Assembly (NCBI RefSeq): GCF_030730875.1 | Contig: NZ_JAVAMA010000001.1 | Span: forward strand, 186,001-250,000 | Origin: Sphingomonas sp. DG1-23 | GTDB lineage: Bacteria > Pseudomonadota > Alphaproteobacteria > Sphingomonadales > Sphingomonadaceae | Direction of reading: 5' to 3' | Length of the DNA stretch: 64,000 bases | Part shown: one piece after another, positions 49,586-58,528 of the stretch | Layout: every line of letters begins with the position of its first letter | How positions within the stretch are numbered: position 1 is the first letter of the stretch | Notes under the pieces: model-generated | What the model was told of the DNA's origin: nothing | Database searches by the model: none | Seen by the model: only the letters and a program-made list of their open reading frames with translations | Program-made: the position numbers and the translations under genes

Positions 49586-52570
49586 TCAGAAGTTGAAGCG
49601 GACGCCGACACGATAGGTGCGCCCGACCGTGTCGTAGAGCGCCGGATTGACGTCGAGCCCGGTATTGGTCTGCGGCGACGGCTCGGGATCGTGATCGAAC
49701 AGATTGTCGACCTTGAAATAGGTCTTGATGCTCGACGTCACATTGTACGACCCGCCGACATCGACATAGAAGGCGCCCTTCATGAAGTTGCGGTCGATCG
49801 TCGGATGGTTGCCGGTCGATGCCGGGCAAGCCGAAGTGCAGACCACATATTGGTTGCCGAACACCCCGTCCGAGAACCAGCGCTCCTGAACGCTCAGGCT
49901 GAAGCGGTCATTCTCGTAGCTCTGGATTGCCAGCCACTTCCAGTCGGGCGTGTTCCCGCTGTTCGCCCCGGCCTGATCGACCCGGTCGACTCCGGCGATG
50001 CCGGCATCGACGAGGAACTCGCGGATATGGGTGCCGAGCGCGCGCACGGTGAAGCTGCCCGGCAGGCCCAGCGGCCGGTTCCAGCGATAGCTCGCCTCGA
50101 TGTCGAACCCGCTGGTCTTCCACGAGGCGAGGTTGAACGGCTGAACGTTGATGAAATTGCCGCCCTGCACCGGGCTGTTGAGCACGAAGCCGCCGCAGAA
50201 CGCCTGATTGCCTTCGAAGCAGAAGCGGACGATCTGGTCCGCCGACAGGGTCGAGACCACGCCGTCCAGCTTGATGCTGTAATAGTCGAACGACAGGCTC
50301 AATCCCGGCAGCCAGGACGGGTTGGCGAGGACCACGCCGACTTCGGTGTTGCGCGCGATCTCCGGCTTCAGATCGGGATTGCCGATCGTGTTCTGGAAAG
50401 CCTGCACCGCGCCGGCGGGCGGGAACGGATTGGCGAAGTTGGGCAGGGTCGTCACCGTCGGCGCGGCGAACAATTCGGACAGGTTCGGCGCGCGGACGTC
50501 GCGCGACGTCACCGCGCGCAGCCGGAAGCCGTCGAGCGGGGTTTCCCAGGTGCCGCCGATCTTCCATGCCCAGACCGTGCCCGAAGTGCTGTAATGGGTC
50601 ACGCGGGCGGCGCCGTTCAGATTGGCCTTGCCCGCCCCGCCGCCGTCGAACAGGGGCAGATTGAGTTCCGCAAAGCCTTCGTACACGTCATAGGCGCCGC
50701 GGCCGTTCTTGTAGTTGCCGGCCGCCCAGTTGCTGCCCTGCGCGGCATTGAGCAAAGGATCCACCGGATAGGCGTCGCTGTTCGGACTGAGCGTGCTCAC
50801 CCCCGCGCCATAGGGATCGGCATTCACCCGGTAGAATTCGTGGCGATATTCGCCGCCGAACGCCAAGGTCAGCGGACCTGCCCACAGATCGAACAGATTG
50901 CCCGAGAAATTGAGGCTGGCCACGTCCTGGGTCAACTTGGTGTGCTGGAACGGCCCGTTCTGGGGGGTGACGTACGCCAGCGCCGCTTCCGACGGCGCGA
51001 AGCCGCCGAAGATGTTGATCGGCTGGCATCCCGCCGCCCGCGCCGCCGCATCGGCGCAGACCACCGCGCCGTTCAGCGTGATCGCGTTGGTCGCGGCGAC
51101 ATAGCGGTTCTGCAGGACGATGTCGTTGACGTCGATGTCCGAGATGGTGATGCCGTGCGCGTAATAGGCGTCGTAATTCCACTCGCCCCCGCCCACGCCG
51201 AACTGGCCCTTGAGCCCGCCGACGAAGCGATATTGGCGCCGGTCGGTGAAGACCCGCGGATCGGGGAACGCGCCGTTGCTCGTCCCGAAATTGAAGCTGG
51301 TGATCCCCGCGGTGGCGCACCGGTCGCGCACCAATTGCGGCAGGAACGGATTGGCGCACTGGACCGTCAGGTTCGGCCGGCCGTAACCGGGGCTCGGCTG
51401 GTTGCTGGTCTTCACCTGCGCCGCGCTCACGGTCAGATAGATCTCGTTGCTTCCGGCAAAGTCGTAGCCGATCCGGCCGAAGCCGTTGACGCGCTGGAGC
51501 CGCGACACCAGCGAGGCGCCGGAGCCGGGCGCGCCCGACAGGTCGCCGCCGACGCAGAAGCTGTTGCCCGGATAGCAATTGCTCACCCGGCCATTGCCCA
51601 GGGGCGCACCGCCCGATCCGTAGTTGAAGTTGAACGGCGTGCCGTTCGCGTCGAACGCGATCCCCTGCAGCGGGCCGTTGTTGATCAGGCCGAAGCGCGC
51701 ATATTGGTAAGGCTGGGCATAATCGCGATAATTGAACTGTGGCAGGCCGTTATTGGTCTGCCCGGTATTGAGCAGGGTGGTGGCGCGATACCAGTCGCGC
51801 TTGCCCGCGAGGTCGGTGCCGAAATCGCCCGGCCCGACGCCCTGGTCATGGGCATATTCGCCGCTCAGGATCAGGTGCAATCTGTCGCCGGCGAATGCGC
51901 CGCCCCATGCGGCCTGGGCGAGGATCTGCTCATTGTCGCCATAGGTGGTGACGCCGCCCTGCACATTGCCCTTGAAGCCGGTGAAGCGGGTGTCGGTGAT
52001 GAAGTTCACCACGCCGCCGACCGCGTCCGAGCCATAGGAAGCCGAGGCGCCGCCGTTGACGATGTCGACGCGCTTGACCAGCAATTGCGGGAACAGGCTG
52101 ATGTCGGGCACGCCGGTGACGTTGGCGCCGACGACGCGCTGGCCGTCGAGCAGGGTCAGCGTGCGGATCGGGCCGAGGCCGCGCAACGAGAAGGAGCTCA
52201 GCCCCTGCTGCCCGCTCGACGTGCTGAACGTCCCCGTCGCGGTGCCGGTCGAACCTTGCAGCGACGGCAGTTGCGCGATCGTATTGAACAGGTTCGGCTG
52301 CGCGTTGGCGGCGATCTGCTCCTCGCCGATCACCGTGGTCGGCGTCGGCGCGGTGAACCCGCTGGCGATGATGCGCGAGCCGGTGACGACGATGTCGCCC
52401 TCGCGCTCGGCCGTCGCCTCGGGTGCGGTGTCGATCTGGGCCGCGGGTTCTTCCTGCGGCGCCGGTGCCGGCGCGGTCTGCGCGTGTGCGGCATTGGCCA
52501 GCGCCATTGCCGCGAGCGCGGCGAGGCTCACTCCGTGGCGCTGCCGATGGCATGCGAAAATCCGCTTCAT
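49586..52570 (-). CDS. TonB-dependent receptor
   Basis: A 994-residue receptor with an extended signal region (residues 1-30, AHAQ), the TonB-box-like DIVVTGSRIIASG, a plug (LFNTIAQLPSLQGSTGT; IRTLTLLDGQRVVGANV; YGSDAVGGVVNFITDTR) and a barrel ending ...YRVGVRFNF. AGGAGGGG is an excellent Shine-Dalgarno before the ATG at 52570. It sits between two paralogous GH55-like proteins, and a perfect 16-bp operator-like dyad lies about 100 bp upstream, so it probably imports beta-glucan oligosaccharides. Confidence 0.95.
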   Translation of the reverse strand: MKRIFACHRQRHGVSLAALAAMALANAAHAQTAPAPAPQEEPAAQIDTAPEATAEREGDIVVTGSRIIASGFTAPTPTTVIGEEQIAANAQPNLFNTIAQLPSLQGSTGTATGTFSTSSGQQGLSSFSLRGLGPIRTLTLLDGQRVVGANVTGVPDISLFPQLLVKRVDIVNGGASASYGSDAVGGVVNFITDTRFTGFKGNVQGGVTTYGDNEQILAQAAWGGAFAGDRLHLILSGEYAHDQGVGPGDFGTDLAGKRDWYRATTLLNTGQTNNGLPQFNYRDYAQPYQYARFGLINNGPLQGIAFDANGTPFNFNYGSGGAPLGNGRVSNCYPGNSFCVGGDLSGAPGSGASLVSRLQRVNGFGRIGYDFAGSNEIYLTVSAAQVKTSNQPSPGYGRPNLTVQCANPFLPQLVRDRCATAGITSFNFGTSNGAFPDPRVFTDRRQYRFVGGLKGQFGVGGGEWNYDAYYAHGITISDIDVNDIVLQNRYVAATNAITLNGAVVCADAAARAAGCQPINIFGGFAPSEAALAYVTPQNGPFQHTKLTQDVASLNFSGNLFDLWAGPLTLAFGGEYRHEFYRVNADPYGAGVSTLSPNSDAYPVDPLLNAAQGSNWAAGNYKNGRGAYDVYEGFAELNLPLFDGGGAGKANLNGAARVTHYSTSGTVWAWKIGGTWETPLDGFRLRAVTSRDVRAPNLSELFAAPTVTTLPNFANPFPPAGAVQAFQNTIGNPDLKPEIARNTEVGVVLANPSWLPGLSLSFDYYSIKLDGVVSTLSADQIVRFCFEGNQAFCGGFVLNSPVQGGNFINVQPFNLASWKTSGFDIEASYRWNRPLGLPGSFTVRALGTHIREFLVDAGIAGVDRVDQAGANSGNTPDWKWLAIQSYENDRFSLSVQERWFSDGVFGNQYVVCTSACPASTGNHPTIDRNFMKGAFYVDVGGSYNVTSSIKTYFKVDNLFDHDPEPSPQTNTGLDVNPALYDTVGRTYRVGVRFNF

Positions 52571-52671
52571 CTGTCCCCTCCTCTGAATTCTGTCGTCTTT
52601 TCTCTGGCGGCGCCGGCTTTGCCGTTTGCGACCGTCGATCAAGCGTATCGCCGCGCCCGCCCTGCCGCACG

Positions 52672-52687
52672 TACGACAAAGGTCGTA
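52672..52687. promoter_or_regulatory. Operator-like palindrome TACGACAAAGGTCGTA
   Basis: Perfect inverted arms TACGAC and GTCGTA around AAAG, 102 bp upstream of the TonB receptor start and just inside the gap after the upstream GH55-like gene. It matches the site at 55790 (TGCGACCAAGGTCGTA) at 14 of 16 positions. A common regulator of the glycan genes is likely. Confidence 0.6.
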
Positions 52688-52697
52688 GCGGCCCCGC

Positions 52698-55600
52698 TCA
52701 GGGCCGCGCCGCGTAGAGCGCGTGGTGCGTCAGGATGAACAAGGTCCGCCGCTCGGGTCCGCCGAACAGGATCTGCAGCGGCCGCTCGGGCACGTCGATG
52801 CGGCCGGCTTCCTTGCCGTCGGCGCCGTAGACGAACACCTGCCCGTTCGCGACATAGACCCGGCCCTCGGCGTCGACCGCGACGCTCTCGCCGCCGCGAT
52901 TGGCGAAGGGCTTCAGGTCGGTCAGCGTCCCGCCCGGCCCGACCGCGCCGCTATAGGTGATGTTCTCCGATCCATTGGTGACGAACAGCCGCTCGCCCTG
53001 TTTCGCGCCGACCAGCCCGTTGGCGTTGAGCCCGTTCGACCAGCGCCAGCCGACATGGTCGATCGGGCCCTGCTGCCAGACGCGGAAGGCCGGGAGCGCA
53101 ACGCTGCCGTCGGGCGAGACATATTCGCGCCCCTTGGGCGTGCCGACCTCGCGCGCGAACAATTCGGCGAGGGTGGTGAATTGATAGCTCTGGTGATCGA
53201 GCTGGTCGCGAAACTCGCCGTTGTTCCACCAATTGACCGGCAGCAGCGTCTTGCCCGCGGCCCCGGCGCGCACCGGGGTCGGCTGGATCAGGGTTAGCGC
53301 ATCGGGCGGCCCGTTCGGGTCGAGCGAATAGACCGCGCCCTTCGCCCCCAGCGACGACAGCACGAGCAAATGCCCCGACGCGTCGACCGCGAGATTCACC
53401 GGGTCGAGCGCGTGATCGCGCACCACCTCCAGCCCCTTCGCTTCGGTCCAGCGATGGATGCGCTGGAATCGCCGGTCGATGAAATAGAGCGCGCCCTGCG
53501 CGTCCACCGCCGCGCCGGAAATCGACCAGAAGCCTTCGGCCACCTTGTCGACCTTGGCTGCACTCGGCGTCGGCGCCGCGATCGCACGATCCGCGGCCCC
53601 AATGTCGAGCCTCGCGAATTCGCGCTCGCGGACCACCAGCCCCCGCGACACGTCCTCGACTGCATTGTCGAACGGATATTTGCTCGCGCGCAGGAAGGTG
53701 CCGCAGCCCTCGTCGTCGCAGCTCGCATAGCCGCTCTCGGCGTTGACGTGCATGTTGCGGAACCGGATGTCGCTCGAGTTGAAAAGTTTCACCGCGCTGC
53801 GCTGCGGGGCATAGCTGCGCGTCACCCGATAGCCGTGATAATTGGCGAACAGCAGGTTGCGCGAGTTGCGGATCTCGAGCCCGATCGCATTCGGCCCGTC
53901 GCCCACTTCCTGCTCGGTCTGCGGCGCGAGGAACTCCCAGTTCTGGACATTGTCGAGCACGAATTCGTTGCGGGCATGATGCTCGACCGACATCTCGTAG
54001 ACATGGCCCGGCGTGCTGGTGTTGGTGACGGTGAAGCCGGCCGAGGCGAAGGTGTTCGGGCTCCACACATCAGCGAAGGTGCCGCCGCCGCCATCGGTCA
54101 CCCAGATGCTCGGATATTGCGCGTCCCAGCGCCCGTCGGACACCGGATCGCCGCTGCGCGCCGACAGCGTATAGAGCGGCTTGCCGTCCGAGGTCGGGGT
54201 GCCGCCGCCGCCCATGATCTTGACGTCCTCGACGAGGCTGTGCTCGCCTGAGCGCCACAGCAAAGCTGACGCGCGCGGGTTCACCCGCCCGGTGAACAGC
54301 CCGAGCCCCGAGAGGATGTTGTCGCCGCCGCGCGGCGTCTCGAGGATCGGCAGCACCGCGCCGAGCCCGGCATGGCGCGGATTTTCGTCGGGAATGTAGA
54401 GCTGGGTCAGTGCCGGATGCAGCCCGATCAGCACGCTGTCGGGCCGCAGCTTCAGGCCGTCGGTGACCTTGTAGAAGCCCGCGGGGAAATAGAGGACGCG
54501 TTTCGTATCGATCGCGCGCTGGATCGCCGCGGTGTCGTCGGCCTGTCCGTCGCCGACCACGCCGAGGGTGCGCACGTCCACCCAATCGGCCATCTTCGGA
54601 AGCGCACGGATCGCGGGCGCGCGGCGCTTCGGCATCGCGCGCAACGGCTGCACATCGGCCTCGGTGGCGTAGCTGCCGCTATGGCCGAGCTCGGGAACGA
54701 CGAGGCCATAGGTGAAGGATGCGACCTTATAGGCCTTGCCCTTGCCGTTCACGGTGCGGCCGGTGTCGCGGAACCGTGCGAACACCGGGCTGTCGGTCGC
54801 GAGCGCGTTCTCGAAACCCACCTGCGTGAAGACATTGTTCTCGTTCGAGATCAGCACCGCGGCGCGGCTGACCTTCTCGAAGCGGACGTCCTTGCCCCAC
54901 AAGGAGTCGCTGTACCCGCGGTCGATCTCGATCCCGACCGGGGTATTGCGGATCGCGACATTGACCAATGTCAGATCGACTTCATGCTCGCGGATCGCCG
55001 CGTCGCTCTGCCCGTCGAACGTCGAATCGAGCAAGGTGAACTGCCAGGCGGGCGAGGTCTTCTCGGTGACGATGCCGTAGCGGCCGCCCTTGAAATGGAC
55101 ATTCTCGATGACGTTGCCGGCCTGATAGACCCCGGCAAAGGCCGTGCCGAGGCGGAATTCCATGTCGCTGAGGAAGGCGTGCTGCGCCATGCGGAAGCGC
55201 ACCCCGGCGGCGGCGGGATTGCCTTCGGCGATCTCCACGTCGACGTTGCGCATCGACGAATAGAAAGTGCCCGAATTGGCGTCGCGCACCACCTTGTCGC
55301 GCGGCACGATCGTCGGCACCGGCACCGGCACCTTGCCGACATTATATTGATCGCCGCCGCCGAACACGATCATCGTCGAGACGCCCTGCTGGAAGCCGGG
55401 CGTGTTCGCGGCAAGCTGGATCACCGGGCGGGTCTTGCCGACGCCGTAGACCCGCACGCCCGGCGGCACGACCAAGGTGCGGGTGATGCGATATTTGCCC
55501 GAGGGCAGGAAGACGAGGCCATGGCCGGTCTTGTTGCGCGCCTGATCGAAGGCCTGCTGGAGCGCTTCGCTGTCGTCGGCCTTGCCGTCGCCAATGGCCT

Positions 55601-55727
55601 TGACGGTCACCGCGCCGGGTTCGGCGGGGGCGGTCGGGAACACGGAGACGCTTTGCGCCAAGGTCTCGGCCGGCGCGGTCAGCGCCGTCGCCGCGGTCAG
55701 AGCCAGCACAAAGCCGCGGATATCCAT
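52698..55727 (-). CDS. GH55-like double beta-helix protein with C-terminal SMP-30-like propeller (paralog)
   Basis: A 1009-residue paralog of the protein at 46482, similar along the whole length. Signal peptide about 1-25 (LAQS). Beta-helix openings are GDGKADDSEALQQAFDQARN with FLPSGKYRI and VGDGQADDTAAIQRAID with YFPAGFYKV. The C-terminal propeller repeats SGAAVDAQGALYFID and GRIDVPERPLQILFGG. GGAGGTTTCG precedes the ATG at 55727. It is divergent from gluconokinase, with an operator-like dyad between them, and is followed by the receptor operon. Function as a beta-glucanase is inferred from the duplicated helix, and a lactonase-type role of the propeller is possible. Confidence 0.85.
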   Translation of the reverse strand: MDIRGFVLALTAATALTAPAETLAQSVSVFPTAPAEPGAVTVKAIGDGKADDSEALQQAFDQARNKTGHGLVFLPSGKYRITRTLVVPPGVRVYGVGKTRPVIQLAANTPGFQQGVSTMIVFGGGDQYNVGKVPVPVPTIVPRDKVVRDANSGTFYSSMRNVDVEIAEGNPAAAGVRFRMAQHAFLSDMEFRLGTAFAGVYQAGNVIENVHFKGGRYGIVTEKTSPAWQFTLLDSTFDGQSDAAIREHEVDLTLVNVAIRNTPVGIEIDRGYSDSLWGKDVRFEKVSRAAVLISNENNVFTQVGFENALATDSPVFARFRDTGRTVNGKGKAYKVASFTYGLVVPELGHSGSYATEADVQPLRAMPKRRAPAIRALPKMADWVDVRTLGVVGDGQADDTAAIQRAIDTKRVLYFPAGFYKVTDGLKLRPDSVLIGLHPALTQLYIPDENPRHAGLGAVLPILETPRGGDNILSGLGLFTGRVNPRASALLWRSGEHSLVEDVKIMGGGGTPTSDGKPLYTLSARSGDPVSDGRWDAQYPSIWVTDGGGGTFADVWSPNTFASAGFTVTNTSTPGHVYEMSVEHHARNEFVLDNVQNWEFLAPQTEQEVGDGPNAIGLEIRNSRNLLFANYHGYRVTRSYAPQRSAVKLFNSSDIRFRNMHVNAESGYASCDDEGCGTFLRASKYPFDNAVEDVSRGLVVREREFARLDIGAADRAIAAPTPSAAKVDKVAEGFWSISGAAVDAQGALYFIDRRFQRIHRWTEAKGLEVVRDHALDPVNLAVDASGHLLVLSSLGAKGAVYSLDPNGPPDALTLIQPTPVRAGAAGKTLLPVNWWNNGEFRDQLDHQSYQFTTLAELFAREVGTPKGREYVSPDGSVALPAFRVWQQGPIDHVGWRWSNGLNANGLVGAKQGERLFVTNGSENITYSGAVGPGGTLTDLKPFANRGGESVAVDAEGRVYVANGQVFVYGADGKEAGRIDVPERPLQILFGGPERRTLFILTHHALYAARP

Positions 55728-55789
55728 CGAAACCTCCGTCTCTCGCCTCTCGATCCGTCTGGCTAACGCGCCGCCCCGCACGTGGCATC

Positions 55790-55805
55790 TGCGACCAAGG
55801 TCGTA
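55790..55805. promoter_or_regulatory. Operator-like palindrome TGCGACCAAGGTCGTA
   Basis: Second copy of the 52672 dyad (arms GCGAC and GTCGTA around CAAG). It lies 63 bp upstream of the GH55-like start and 73 bp upstream of the gluconokinase start, so it could control both directions. Confidence 0.6.
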
Positions 55806-55877
55806 GTTTGCAGCCGGCGGAGCCCGATCCAGAACCGCGCGACGAAGGGCACGGCCCGTTTCCCGAGGAATTCCGAT

Positions 55878-56414
55878 TTGCCGCCTGTCGCTGCCCCTGC
55901 CCCGCCGCTCGCGCTCGTCGTCATGGGCGTCAGCGGCTGCGGCAAGACGACGGTCGGGACGCTGCTCGCCGAGGCGCTGCGCTGCCCGTTTCTCGAGGGC
56001 GACCATTTCCACGCGCGCGAGGCTGTCGCCAAGATGCGCAGCGGCCAGCCGCTCAGCGACGAGGATCGCTGGCCGTGGCTCGAGCGGCTCGGCGCGGCCA
56101 CCGCGCAATCGATCGCCGAGCACGGCGTCGCGGTCACTGCCTGCTCGGCGCTGCGCAAGCGCTATCGCGATCGGCTGCGCGCCACGATCGGCCAGCCGGT
56201 GCGGTTCGTCCTGCTCGACAATTGCCGCGAGCGATTGCTTGCCCGGCTGACCGGCCGCGCCGGCCATTTCATGCCCGCCAGCCTGCTCGACAGCCAGCTC
56301 GCCACGCTCGAGCGGCCGCTGGCCGAGGAAGAAGCGATCACGCTCGTGACCGAGGATCCGCCGGAGCGGCTGCGCGACATGGTTCTGGCGCAGCTGGCCG
56401 GGGGAAGCGCATAA
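55878..56414 (+). CDS. gntK: Gluconokinase
   Basis: A 178-residue kinase forming 6-phosphogluconate from gluconate and ATP, feeding the Entner-Doudoroff or pentose phosphate route. Walker A VVMGVSGCGKTT, the gluconate-binding GDHFHAREAVAKM and LSDEDRWPWL, and GHFMPASLLDSQLATLE are diagnostic of GntK. I choose the TTG at 55878 because GAGGAA lies 7 nt upstream and the length is then normal; an upstream extension of about 30 residues has no family character, and an ATG at MGVSG would cut into the P-loop strand. It is divergent from a protein with a gluconolactonase-like propeller, giving a plausible lactone to gluconate to 6-phosphogluconate link. Confidence 0.92.
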   Translation: MPPVAAPAPPLALVVMGVSGCGKTTVGTLLAEALRCPFLEGDHFHAREAVAKMRSGQPLSDEDRWPWLERLGAATAQSIAEHGVAVTACSALRKRYRDRLRATIGQPVRFVLLDNCRERLLARLTGRAGHFMPASLLDSQLATLERPLAEEEAITLVTEDPPERLRDMVLAQLAGGSA

Positions 56415-56417
56415 TCT

Positions 56418-56523
56418 GTTAGACAGATTTTCCGCACCGACCATCTGCAGAATCGACGGTATCGCGCGCTTTTTTCGCCATATGACAACGCTGGCGGCGA
56501 ATTTCTACTTGAACCTGTCTAAC
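56418..56523. repeat. Inverted 9-bp pair GTTAGACAG ... CTGTCTAAC
   Basis: GTTAGACAG at 56418-56426 and its exact complement CTGTCTAAC at 56515-56523 bracket a 105-bp AT-richer segment between gluconokinase and the LuxR mini-protein. Possible regulator half-sites; no protein is suggested directly. Confidence 0.4.
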
Positions 56524-56535
56524 CGATTCTATTAC

Positions 56536-56549
56536 TGTTAGCGGTAACG
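56536..56549. promoter_or_regulatory. LacI/GntR-like operator TGTTAGCGGTAACG
   Basis: GTTA-N4-TAAC with a central CG-rich core (GCGG) resembles operators of LacI-family sugar repressors, including the known E. coli GntR site type TGTTACCGGTAACA. It lies downstream of gluconokinase and about 70 bp upstream of the LuxR mini-gene. No LacI-family gene is in the window. Confidence 0.45.
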
Positions 56550-56617
56550 AATCCTTTGGCGTGTCCGGCGGGAGCCGGATCATTGCCTCGAACCGGATCG
56601 CGAACAGGAGAGGCAAG

Positions 56618-56884
56618 ATGCATGCAGCGGCCCATGTGCATGACAATCGCGATCCCCGGGATCGGAGAGCGCCCGAATCCGGTCCGCCCCAGCTCACCCG
56701 GACGCAGATGGAAGTATTGCGGCATGTCCATTCGGGCCTGCTCAACAAGCAGATCGCGCACGAGCTCGGCATCGCCGAGGCGACGGTGAAGGTCCATATG
56801 ACCGCCCTGATGCGCAAGCTGAACGTCCGCAACCGCACCCAGGCGGCGATCGTCGCGGGAAATTACGGCTGGTCGCGGCCCTGA
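56618..56884 (+). CDS. LuxR-type HTH mini-regulator
   Basis: An 88-residue protein consisting of a polar N-terminus and a GerE/LuxR HTH (LTRTQMEVLRHVHSGLLNKQ; IAEATVKVHMTALMRKLNV). There is no receiver domain, so it is not a phosphorylation-controlled regulator. GGAGAGGCAAG precedes the ATG at 56618, which I prefer to an earlier in-frame start. It stands beside the gluconokinase and GH16 genes and could bind the CGACMAAGGTCGTA-type dyads; that is inference. Confidence 0.8.
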   Translation: MHAAAHVHDNRDPRDRRAPESGPPQLTRTQMEVLRHVHSGLLNKQIAHELGIAEATVKVHMTALMRKLNVRNRTQAAIVAGNYGWSRP

Positions 56885-56920
56885 ACGGTTCGGCGCCAAG
56901 ACCTGTACCCAAGAAACTTC

Positions 56921-57089
56921 CCGTCATCCCGGATGTCAGGCTTTCCCGGAAAACTGCAGGTTTTACGCTGGAAAGCCTTCGGTCCGGGATCCACCACGCC
57001 GCTGGATGCCCGCCTCACGGTGGATCCCGGACAGCTCGATTTTCTGATCAAATCAGAGATTTGAAGAAAATCGGCTTCCGGGATGACGG
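56921..57089. repeat. Hairpin repeat element with 13-bp terminal inverted repeats
   Basis: CCGTCATCCCGGA at 56921-56933 and its exact complement TCCGGGATGACGG at 57077-57089 enclose further internal stems (GGATCCACCACGCCGCTGGA; ATCCGTG-like arms). The arms match the CGTCATCCCGG units at 35576. It fills the gap between the LuxR mini-gene and the GH16 stop. Confidence 0.7.
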
Positions 57090-57103
57090 TAACGGCCCCG
57101 AAC

Positions 57104-57970
57104 CTAGCGCTTCTGCCAGACCCGGACGTAATCCACTTCCATCCGCGACGGGAAGGCCGCGTCGTCGACGCCCTTCTCTCCGCCCCAGCCGCCGACCGCG
57201 ACGTTGAGGATCAGATATTGCGGGCTGGCGAAGGGCCAGGTCGCGGGATCGCCCTCATGGTCGTTGTCGAAGCGCATGTGCGCGTGGCCGTCGACTCCGA
57301 TCAGGATGCGGTCGGCATTCCAGTCGAGCTGGTAATTGTGGAACGCCGTGCACGCATCGGGGATCAAGACGCTCGCCCCCCTCTGGGTCTTGGCGACATG
57401 GTTGTATGCCTTGGTGTGGACGGTGCCATGGACGCGGCCGGGATCCCAGCCGACATGTTCCATGATGTCGATCTCGCCCATCGCCGGCCAGCCGGCCTTG
57501 CCGTCCGACGCCAGCATCCAGATCGCCGGCCAGATTCCGCGCCCGCAGGCGAGCTTCGCGCGAATCTCGAAGAAGCCGTATTGCCACGCGGCGCGCCCGG
57601 CGGTGACCAGCTTGCCCGAGGCGAATTCCTGCCCGCCGAAATCGGGCCGGTCGGCCAGCCGCTCCTTGCGCGCCTCGAGAATCAGCCGCCCGCGCGCGAC
57701 CCGGGCATTGTCGGGCCGTTCGGCGGCGTAATATTGGCGCTCGTCATTGTACCAGCCTTCCTTGTTGCGGCTGGTGTCGTACGCCCATCGTTTCGGATCG
57801 GGCAGGCCGGGCGAATCGAACTCGTCGGCCCAGACCTGCCGATAGTCGGCGGGCAGCGCGAGCTTCTCGTCGGTACCGGCGGTGATCGGGGGAGAATGGA
57901 CGGTCTGCGCGCTCGTCGCGACCGGCAGCAAAGCGGCGAGGGCCGCGAACGGCAGCCCTCGCCGGCGCAT
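57104..57970 (-). CDS. GH16 glycoside hydrolase, laminarinase-like, exported
   Basis: A 288-residue secreted endo-glucanase. Signal peptide residues 1-21. The GH16 catalytic motif is GEIDIMEHVGW with nucleophile Glu166, assisting Asp168 and acid/base Glu171, and flanking segments WADEFDSPGLPD and RGIWPAIWML are typical of beta-1,3(4)-glucanases. The ATG at 57970 overlaps the infC stop as TGATG, so translation is coupled to IF-3; a GTG immediately upstream is an alternative. With the two GH55-like proteins it points to laminarin-type glucan breakdown. Confidence 0.93.
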   Translation of the reverse strand: MRRRGLPFAALAALLPVATSAQTVHSPPITAGTDEKLALPADYRQVWADEFDSPGLPDPKRWAYDTSRNKEGWYNDERQYYAAERPDNARVARGRLILEARKERLADRPDFGGQEFASGKLVTAGRAAWQYGFFEIRAKLACGRGIWPAIWMLASDGKAGWPAMGEIDIMEHVGWDPGRVHGTVHTKAYNHVAKTQRGASVLIPDACTAFHNYQLDWNADRILIGVDGHAHMRFDNDHEGDPATWPFASPQYLILNVAVGGWGGEKGVDDAAFPSRMEVDYVRVWQKR

Positions 57971-58515
57971 CACTTGGGCGAGATGACCATCAGCATCTGG
58001 CGGCCTTCCATGCGCGGATAGCTTTCGATCTTGGCGATCTCCGCCGTATCGTCCTGCACGCGCTTCAAAAGGATCATGCCGAGCTGGCCGTGCGAAAGCT
58101 CACGGCCGCGGAAGCGCAGGGTGATCTTCACCTTGTCGCCTTCGCCGAGGAATTTGTGGATCGCCTTCATCTTCGTATCATAATCATGATCGTCAATGTT
58201 CGGACGCATCTTGATCTCCTTGATCTCCTGCGTCTTCTGGGTCTTCCGCGCCTGGTTGGCCTTTTTCTGCGCCTCGTACTTGAACTTGCCGACGTCGAGG
58301 AACTTGGCGACGGGCGGATCGGCGTTGGGCGACACTTCGACCAGGTCGAGACCGACCTCGCGCGCCTGCTCCATCGCCTCGCGCGTGAACATCACGCCGA
58401 GATTCTCACCCTCATGATCGATCACCCGCACCTTGGGCGATTGAATGAATTCATTGAAGCGCGGGCCGTTCATCGGCGGCGGTGCCAGAGGGCGCCGGGA
58501 CATGGGAGGACGTAT
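57970..58515 (-). CDS. infC: Translation initiation factor IF-3, likely ATA start
   Basis: A 181-residue IF-3: the N-terminal domain ([20 protein letters not shown]), linker, and C-terminal domain ([40 protein letters not shown]). It prevents subunit joining and proofreads the start codon. I place the start at ATA (58515-58513), since AGGAG lies exactly 8 nt upstream, whereas the next ATG (58503) has no Shine-Dalgarno. Non-canonical starts on infC are a known autoregulatory device. GH16 follows with overlap. Confidence 0.9.
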   Translation of the reverse strand: MRPPMSRRPLAPPPMNGPRFNEFIQSPKVRVIDHEGENLGVMFTREAMEQAREVGLDLVEVSPNADPPVAKFLDVGKFKYEAQKKANQARKTQKTQEIKEIKMRPNIDDHDYDTKMKAIHKFLGEGDKVKITLRFRGRELSHGQLGMILLKRVQDDTAEIAKIESYPRMEGRQMLMVISPK

Positions 58516-58523
58516 AAGGACTG

Positions 58524-58528
58524 CTCCT
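58524..58528 (-). promoter_or_regulatory. infC Shine-Dalgarno AGGAG, fixing the ATA start
   Basis: AGGAG on the minus strand is 8 nt from ATA and 20 nt from the first ATG. Only the ATA spacing is normal. Confidence 0.75.

Noticed and set aside
46506..52738. Two + strand frames of more than 1000 codons opposite the GH55-like and receptor genes
   Set aside because: Mirror frames of real genes, with no Shine-Dalgarno or recognisable domains.
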